DNA of 64,000 nucleotides from the NCBI GenBank assembly GCA_019752335.1, contig JAIEMJ010000015.1:124001-188000 (forward strand), given 5' to 3'. Below the pieces are notes generated by a model. The model was not told the origin of the DNA. It was given only the letters and a program-made list of their open reading frames with translations, and searched no databases. The position numbers and the translations under genes were made by a program. Source of the DNA: Bryobacteraceae bacterium. GTDB lineage: Bacteria > Acidobacteriota > Terriglobia > Bryobacterales > Bryobacteraceae. Shown here piece by piece: positions 9,367 through 16,000 of this stretch (its first letter is position 1; the number at the start of each line of letters is the position of its first letter).

Positions 9367-9565
9367 TTCGTCGATCATTCTGGCGATCATGCTTGAAGAG
9401 CCGCCGGCGCGAGAGTATGGACGCCGGATTTTGGCCGCCCCGGTCCGCGTGATGTCGGCCTAGTTTCGTGGAAACCGGACTTCGGCTCGTAAATCTGCGC
9501 GGTGAGTCCGGAAAGAGCCCCTGTTCTACCAAGGCAATGACTTCTCCAAGACCGATCTCGCCTAA
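9356..9565 (+). pseudogene. VapC PIN-domain toxin, frame-broken with central deletion
   Basis: The first 35 codons read MVIDSSIILAIMLEEPPARE...VRVMSA, a standard Rv0624-like VapC start, then hit TAG at 9461. One base on, another frame continues SFVETGLRLV, as expected after SA in this family. From about 9506 the original frame resumes and ends KEPLFYQGNDFSKTDLA then TAA at 9563, matching the normal VapC C-terminus. About 60 central residues, including the catalytic acids, are missing. This is a clear degraded toxin next to an intact antitoxin gene, ending one base before the convergent sulfatase stop. Confidence 0.85.
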
Positions 9566-9566
9566 G

Positions 9567-11051
9567 CTACTCCAACGGCGGACGCTGGTTCTTGAGCCAA
9601 TTGTCGTAAGAGTGCTTCTTCGGCCCGTAGTACTCAATCGCGTCGAAGAAGGCGGCGTTGCCGTTGTAGCGCGGGTCGCCCTGCTCCTTCAGCATCGTCT
9701 CCATGCGGTCCCGCAGCGAGCGCTTGATCTGCGCGTAGCTACTCTGCGCGGCCAGATTCTTCATGCACTCCGGGTCCTCGCTGATCTTGTAGAGCTCTTC
9801 ACTGGCGCGGAAGCCGAAGGAGAGTTGATAGTAGCGATCGAACGTGGAGAGCATCAACGTCTTGGTAGGGCTATTGTCGACGTTGGTGTAGCCCGTTTCC
9901 GGATTGCCCGCGGGCCAACGCGTCGGCTCGAAATTGCGCACATACAGATACTCCGGCGTGCGGATGGCGCGGACCGGGTAACCGGCGTCGTTGGGGCGCC
10001 CGATGTCGTGGCGCTCCTTGGCGATCAGCATCACGTCGCGCGACGCGTCCACCGTGCCGGACTTCGGGCTCTTCAGCACGTCGAGAAAGCTCTTGCCGGT
10101 AACGGTGGGCGGCAGCTTCACGCCCGCCGCTTCGAGGAACGTCGGCGCGAAATCGCGCGTGTTGATGAAGTCGTTCACGTGCCGGCCGCCGGTGGTGAGT
10201 TTGCCCCAGCGAATCGCCAGCGGCAGATGGAAGCCTTGCTCATAGATCTGCCCCTTGATGCGGGGGAAGGGCATGCCGTGGTCCGAGGTCACCACCACCA
10301 GCGTATTGTCGAGTTCGCCAATTTCTTCTAGCTTCGCGAGCGCCCGGCCCAGATGGGCGTCGAACCACTCCACTTCGAGCGCATAATCCAGCATGTCGCT
10401 GCGCACGGTCCGGTTGTCGGGGAAGTACGCCGGAACCTTCACCTCCTGCAGACTCTTGCCCGCCCGCAGACCACTGCCATCCTCATAAACGCGATGCGGC
10501 TCCTGGCCGCCCAGCCAGAAGCAGAAGGGCTGGCCGGCGGGGCGTTGGCCGAGGAAGTCCGCGAAGTTGCCCGCGTAGTCGCGGTTCGAGATGCCGCTGG
10601 TGGGCGGCTTGTTCGTCAGCTTCTGATACTCCTTGCCCGCCGGATTGTGCTTCCAGCCGCTCGCCTGAAACTCGCCCGGCCCCCAACCCTTCCCCGTCAT
10701 ACCGACAAAATACCCGGCCTGCTCCAGTACCGCTGGGTACACCGCAAATTCGTTCGGGAAGACACTGTAGTGGTTGATCGCTTCCTTTAGCTGCCAGGAG
10801 TTGCGGCCAGTGAGAATCGTGGCGCGGCAGGGGCTGCACTTGGGATTTGACGTGAAGGCGTTGTGGAAGAGGACGCCTTCGCGGGCGACGCGGTCGAAGT
10901 GCGGGGTCTTTACCCAAGCCGCGCCATATGCGCCGGCGTGGCCGTGTGACCAGTCGTCGGCGATCACGAAAAGGATGTTGGGGCGCCGGTTGGCTTGCGC
11001 CAACCCGGCCGTGGCAGAGACGGCGGTAAAGAGAAATTCGCGGCGATTCAC
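9567..11051 (-). CDS. Exported Cys-type sulfatase
   Basis: A 494-residue sulfatase. Residues D32-D33 in VIADDWS bind calcium, and C72 in CSPCRATILTGR is the cysteine converted to formylglycine by the anaerobic or aerobic maturase. The N-terminus MNRREFLFTAVSATAGLAQA is a twin-arginine signal, so it is exported. The GTG at 11051 is chosen because it gives a compact Tat signal and lies 7 nt after TAACCT; a longer start at 11087 would overlap the divergent gene. Later segments VVVTSDHG and DFAPTFLEAAGV are typical. The sulfated substrate is unknown. Confidence 0.92.
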   Translation of the reverse strand: MNRREFLFTAVSATAGLAQANRRPNILFVIADDWSHGHAGAYGAAWVKTPHFDRVAREGVLFHNAFTSNPKCSPCRATILTGRNSWQLKEAINHYSVFPNEFAVYPAVLEQAGYFVGMTGKGWGPGEFQASGWKHNPAGKEYQKLTNKPPTSGISNRDYAGNFADFLGQRPAGQPFCFWLGGQEPHRVYEDGSGLRAGKSLQEVKVPAYFPDNRTVRSDMLDYALEVEWFDAHLGRALAKLEEIGELDNTLVVVTSDHGMPFPRIKGQIYEQGFHLPLAIRWGKLTTGGRHVNDFINTRDFAPTFLEAAGVKLPPTVTGKSFLDVLKSPKSGTVDASRDVMLIAKERHDIGRPNDAGYPVRAIRTPEYLYVRNFEPTRWPAGNPETGYTNVDNSPTKTLMLSTFDRYYQLSFGFRASEELYKISEDPECMKNLAAQSSYAQIKRSLRDRMETMLKEQGDPRYNGNAAFFDAIEYYGPKKHSYDNWLKNQRPPLE

Positions 11052-11074
11052 AGCGTTCAGGTTACCGTAGAGTG

Positions 11075-12097
11075 ATGAAGAATCCAAGGCTGCGCTGGGG
11101 CGTGCTCGGCGTTTCGAAGTTCGCGATGAACAAATGTATCCCCGGCATTCAGGGCTCCGCGCTTTGCGAAGTGACGGCGATCGCCTCGCGCGACCTCGCC
11201 AAGGCTCGCGAGGCGGCCGCGAAGCTGGGCATTGCGACGGCGTACGGCTCCTACGAGGAACTCCTGGCTGACCCCAACATCGACATCATCTATAACCCCT
11301 TGCCGAATCATCTGCACGTGCCGTGGTCCATCGCCGCGGCGCGCGCCGGGAAGCACGTCCTCTGCGAGAAGCCGCTGGCGCTTTCGCTGGCCGACCTCCG
11401 CGCCCTCATCGCCGCGCGCGACGCGGCCGGCGTCATCATCGGCGAAGCCTTCATGGTGCGCACGCATCCGCAATGGCTGCGCACGCGCGAAATCGCCGCC
11501 TCCGGACGCATCGGCGAACTCCGCGCCGCCACCGGCTTCTTCAGCTACACCAACGTGGACCCGCTGAACATCCGCAACCGCGCCGACATTGGCGGCGGCG
11601 CCCTTTGGGACATCGGCTGTTACCCGGTAACCACCTCGCGCCTCGTCTTCGGCGCCGAACCCACACGCGTCGCCGCGACGATTGAACGTGATCCTGCCTT
11701 TGGCACGGATCGTCTGTCGAGCTTCCTGCTCGAGTTTCCGCAAGGGCACGCGGCGTTTACTTGCTCCACGCAACTGGTGCCCTATCAGCGCATGCAGTTT
11801 CTGGGGACCAAGGGCCGCATCGACGTCGAGATTCCGTTCAACGCGCCGCCGGACCGCCCGGCGCGCATCTTCATCGACGACGGCGGCGAACTCTTCGGCT
11901 CCGGCATCACCAGCGAGAGCTTCGCCACCGGCGACCAGTACACCTGGCAAGCCGACGCCTTCGCCCGTGCCGTGCTCGGCGAAGGGCCCGTGCCGGTGCC
12001 GCTCGAGGATTCGCTAAAGCAGCTCGCCGTGCTTTCGGCGATCTTCACCGCCGCCGAAAGCGGCCGGTGGGAGCGCGTGAGTTCTTCACACGTGTAG
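11075..12097 (+). CDS. Gfo/Idh/MocA family oxidoreductase
   Basis: A 340-residue NAD(P)-dependent sugar or polyol dehydrogenase. It has an N-terminal Rossmann fold (WGVLGVSKFA), the EKP motif at residues 98-100 (LCEKPLALS) and the C-terminal domain with GGGALWDIGCYPV. It starts 23 bp from the divergent sulfatase, and together they could act on a sulfated sugar, though that is only context. The ATG at 11075 is preceded by TACCGT with a 6-nt gap; a GTG one codon upstream is the alternative. Confidence 0.9.
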   Translation: MKNPRLRWGVLGVSKFAMNKCIPGIQGSALCEVTAIASRDLAKAREAAAKLGIATAYGSYEELLADPNIDIIYNPLPNHLHVPWSIAAARAGKHVLCEKPLALSLADLRALIAARDAAGVIIGEAFMVRTHPQWLRTREIAASGRIGELRAATGFFSYTNVDPLNIRNRADIGGGALWDIGCYPVTTSRLVFGAEPTRVAATIERDPAFGTDRLSSFLLEFPQGHAAFTCSTQLVPYQRMQFLGTKGRIDVEIPFNAPPDRPARIFIDDGGELFGSGITSESFATGDQYTWQADAFARAVLGEGPVPVPLEDSLKQLAVLSAIFTAAESGRWERVSSSHV

Positions 12098-12172
12098 CCT
12101 CGCTTGCCCAGCGCGCGCCGCCTAAGTGCTTCGATTCCGGTAAGGGCCCTGGGCGTGCAATGCAACACCGGC

Positions 12173-12919
12173 ATGACTCTCGACAACACTCGCAGCCAGG
12201 CCATCTCGGTGCTGCTGCACGGCTCCTTGCTCTTGATGCTGCTCTGTCTCCCGTCTCTGCGCTTCGAACCCTTGCCGCCCCAAGTGCTCCCCGAAGCGAT
12301 GCCGCTCATTCCGCGCAAGCTACTCTGGCGCGCTCACGACGCCGGTGGCAGCGCGCAACAGCAAGCTCCGGCGACGGCGGGACGCGTCGAAGTCCACGTA
12401 ACGCCGCGGCCCCTGCTGCCGCCGGTAACGCGGCCCCTGGACCATACGCCAAAGCTGATTCTCGACGCGGGCCTGCACGTCGATGTGCCCATGCCGCAGA
12501 CGATGCTCACGGGCGATCCGCTCTCCAATGTCCAGGGTCCGCCCTCGGGTGGCGCCAGGCCGGGGCGGGGCATCGGCAATTACGCCGGCGACGCCATCGG
12601 CGACGGGCCGGGAAACACCGGCCTCGGCAGCTACGCGGACCGTTGGCGCGGCGTTACCGCGCCCGTGGTGATTTACCGCGTGGAGCCGGACTATCCCGAC
12701 GAAGCGCGCAAAGCGAAGTTTCAAGGCTCGGTGCTGGTCGCCGTAGAGGTGGATGAACAGGGGCGCGTCCGCGGCGTCCGCGTGGTGAAGCCCGCGGGTT
12801 TGGGACTCGACGAAAAGGCGATCGAAGCCGTGAAGCAGTGGCGCTTCCGGCCGGCGACGCGAAACGGCCAGCCCGTGCCGGTGCCCGCGTCGATTGAAGT
12901 CAGCTTTCATTTGTTGTAG
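12173..12919 (+). CDS. TonB family protein (energy transducer)
   Basis: A 248-residue protein with one N-terminal membrane segment (AISVLLHGSLLLMLLCLPSL), a Pro-rich periplasmic linker and a C-terminal TonB domain (YRVEPDYPDEARKAKFQGSV to the end, with VEVDEQGRV and AVKQWRFRPA). TonB domains carry proton-motive energy to outer-membrane receptors; no receptor or exbBD is in view. The ATG at 12173 places the membrane segment correctly. An earlier TTG would add 23 residues with no clear role. It may be cotranscribed with the oxidoreductase 75 nt upstream. Confidence 0.88.
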   Translation: MTLDNTRSQAISVLLHGSLLLMLLCLPSLRFEPLPPQVLPEAMPLIPRKLLWRAHDAGGSAQQQAPATAGRVEVHVTPRPLLPPVTRPLDHTPKLILDAGLHVDVPMPQTMLTGDPLSNVQGPPSGGARPGRGIGNYAGDAIGDGPGNTGLGSYADRWRGVTAPVVIYRVEPDYPDEARKAKFQGSVLVAVEVDEQGRVRGVRVVKPAGLGLDEKAIEAVKQWRFRPATRNGQPVPVPASIEVSFHLL

Positions 12920-12947
12920 CGGTGTCCCGGGAGTGGGCCAAAAAAGC

Positions 12948-12970
12948 TATACTTCCTAGAACCAGGAGGG
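12948..12970 (+). promoter_or_regulatory. -10 element and strong Shine-Dalgarno before the giant repeat gene
   Basis: TATACT at 12948-12953 is a near-consensus -10; the predicted start is near 12960. AGGAGGG at 12964-12970 is the strongest ribosome binding site seen in the window, but it is spaced for the ATG at 12981 rather than the ATG at 13010. The sequence after the -10 (TATACTTCCTAGAA) resembles that before the PEP-CTERM gene. Confidence 0.5.
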
Positions 12971-12980
12971 TGAAAAGCAC

Positions 12981-13013
12981 ATGCGCTTCGCTCCTGCGGC
13001 CACTTCTTTATGA
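12981..13013 (+). CDS. Possible 10-codon leader peptide coupled to the giant repeat gene
   Basis: A ten-residue reading frame (MRFAPAATSL) sits under a strong AGGAGG ribosome binding site, and its TGA stop overlaps the ATG of the 1825-residue protein in the sequence ATGA. That layout is typical of translational coupling. The downstream ATG has no site of its own. Alternatives are that this is chance, or that a base error hides a longer N-terminus; the second is less likely because the protein already has a complete signal peptide from 13010. Confidence 0.35.
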   Translation: MRFAPAATSL

Positions 13014-16000
13014 CGCAACTTCTACGATCCTCTATTCTCTTCTTGGCCTCTTGCGCGGCCGCCTTGGCAGCCTGTTCAGCATCCGGCCCCAATCAGGTCA
13101 CCTGCACCGGCGGCGCCAGCGCTTCCCTGGTTTCGAATGGAGCATCGTTAGGAACGTTTCAAGCCACGCCCTACCCCGCCACCCTGGCCGTGTCCGGCGC
13201 GCCGGCGGGCGCCACCGTCACCGGCCTCACCCTCACTTTGAACGGCTTTACGACGTTGGCTGGAGCCTCCTGTACCCCGGCGTGCGGCGCGTCTCGGGAT
13301 TTAGGATTGATCCTGCAATCGCCCGCCGGGGCCAGCCTGCAGGTGATGGGCCGGATCGGCTCTAGCGCCACGGCGCAGACCAATCTCACCGTCACCCTAT
13401 CGGACGCGGCGTCGACTCCGTTGGCCTCGAATCCAGCGGCCTGGAGCACCGGGGGCACCTTTCAGCCAACCTCCTACAGTAATGTCATCCGCAATAACCA
13501 GGTGAATCCGGTCTACACGCCGACGGGTCCCGCGAGCTTCAGTGTCGCCGCGCCCACCGGCGCTGGCACACTGGCGAGCACCTTCGTCGGTGCCCTGGTA
13601 GCCGGCACCTGGAATCTCTTCCTCGTCTCGGACTCCGGGAACAACACCCCGGCCGCTTCGGCCAATATCTCTTTCACCGATTGGACGCTGGTGATCAACT
13701 ACAGCACCGCGCCGACTCCCACCACCACCACCCTGACATCGAATCCGTCACCGAACGCCGTCTTCGGGGCAGCGGTCACCTTTACCGCGACGGTGTCTGG
13801 CGCCTCCACGCCCAATCAGGGCACGGTTACCTTTTCCGAAAACGGCGTCGCGCTGGGCGCGGCCGTCAACGTGGTGAGCGGCGTGGCGACGTTTGTGACG
13901 TCAGCGCTTACTGAGGGCGACCACACCATCACCGCCGCCTACAGCGATGCCGCTAGTACCTTCCGTCCCAGCCAAGGTAACGCCGCTATTCGCGTGGACC
14001 GCGCCACCACCGGCCCCACCATCAATGCGGGTACGTACACCTACTGCAATCCCGGCGCGGTGACGATCCCGGCCGGCCTGGTCGCGTCGGTGAACAACAT
14101 CGGTCGCGCAACGCCGAACCCCTCGAATCTTTTTGTGACGAATCTGCCAGGCACCGTCGCCAGCGTCACGGCGACGTTGCGGGCCTACCACACGTCGACC
14201 AACAACGGCTCGAACATCCTGCAGTCCCTGCTGGTGGGCCCGAACGGGGTTTCCGCGCCCGTGGCGGCCCAAACCCTGGACTTCTTCTCGCTGGCGGGCG
14301 CCAACCTGCTCATCACGCCTCAGGACACGTCCTTCGGTGACGCCTTCGGCAACATCACCAATCCTCCCGCGCCGCAGAACAAGCCTTTCAGCGCCACTGG
14401 GGCGGGGAATCCCTATACCGCGAGCCCCTTTTTCACCCTGCCCAGCGCCATTCAGCGCGCGGCCTCCGCAGGTACGTCCACTTTCGGCAATGTGTATGGG
14501 AATACCAACGGCAACGGTACCTGGAGCCTCTACTTCAACCTCACGAACTTCGACAACGGGCACGCACTCGATAATGGCTGGTGCCTGAATTTCACCGTCA
14601 ATCCACCGGTGCTCGCGGTCACCAAGACCCATACCGGCAACTTCCTCCAAGGCGGCACCGGCACCTACACGGTCACCGTGACGAACAACGGCCCCGGACT
14701 CACTGGTGGCACGATCACCGTCGTGGACACGCCCCCGGTGGGGCTCACCGTGACCGGCATGTCCGGCAGCGGCTGGACCTGCACGGTGGGTACGCAAACC
14801 TGCACCACCACCTCGGTCGCCGCCGCGAATACCTCTCTGCCTGCGATCACCGTCACGGTGAGCGTGGCGAATAACGCCGCCTTGTCCTTGACCAACACGG
14901 TTACCGTGTCCGGCGGCGGCTCCACCGGCTCCGTCCAAGCGACAGACCCCACCACCGTTGTGACGACGCAGGCTGTCACCATCACCGTGCCCAGCGGCAT
15001 CGCCTACGTCCTGAATGGCCAGAATCTCACCGGCCCGCAGACCGTCAACCTGCCGGCCGGCACGTACACCTTGGCGACCACCTCGCCGCAAACCCTGGGG
15101 GCGGGCCTGCGGGCCGTCTGGGTGAATTGGTCCGACGGCGGCGCCATCTCGCACACCATCTCCGTCACCGGCGCGCCCCTCTCCATCACGGGCACCTTCC
15201 AGAATCAGTTCCAGTTGAGCACTTCGAGCAATCCCGTTAACGGCGGCACGATCACCCCGGCCGACGGAACCTTCTTCGATGCGGGGACCGTGGTGAACGT
15301 CACGGCGACCCCCAATAGCGGCTTTGCCTTCGTGAATTGGTCCGGCCTGGTGGCGAACGCGAACGCCGCCTCCACCACGGTCACCATGGACGCGGCTCGC
15401 ATCATCGCGGCGAACTTCACGCCGCTGCAGGCGGTCACGATCACGGTACCGGCCGGAGTCAGCTATACGCTGAACAGCCAGAACTTCACCGGCACACAGA
15501 CCGTGAACCTGGCGGCGGGTACGTACACGCTAGCCACCACTTCGCCGCAGAGCACCGGGGCCGGGCAACAGGCGGTCTGGGTGAGTTGGTCCGATGGCGG
15601 CGCGTTGTCGCACTCGATCACCGTGGCGTCGTCGCCGCTCTCGATCACCGGCACCTTCCAGACGCAATTCCAATTGACCACGGCGGCCGGCCCGTCGAAT
15701 GGCGGCACGGTGACGCCCGGTACGGGCTTCTTCAATGCGGGCACGGTGGTGAACGTCTCGGCGACGCCGAATAGCGGCTTTGTCTTCGTCAATTGGACGG
15801 GCGCGGTCGCCAACGCGAACTCGGCTAATACTACGGTCACCGCCGATGCGGCCAAGAGTATCACCGCGAACTTCGCCGCGCTGCAGGCGGTGACGATCAA
15901 CGTCCCCGCCGGCCTCACCTACACGTTGAACGGCGTGCTCCAGACGGGCACGCAGACCGTGAACCTGGCCGCAGGCACCTACACGCTCTCGACGACTTCG

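Noticed and set aside
9468-10331. 287-codon plus-strand frame over the sulfatase 3' half
   Set aside because: It is antisense to the sulfatase and starts inside the VapC remnant; composition is that of a shadow.
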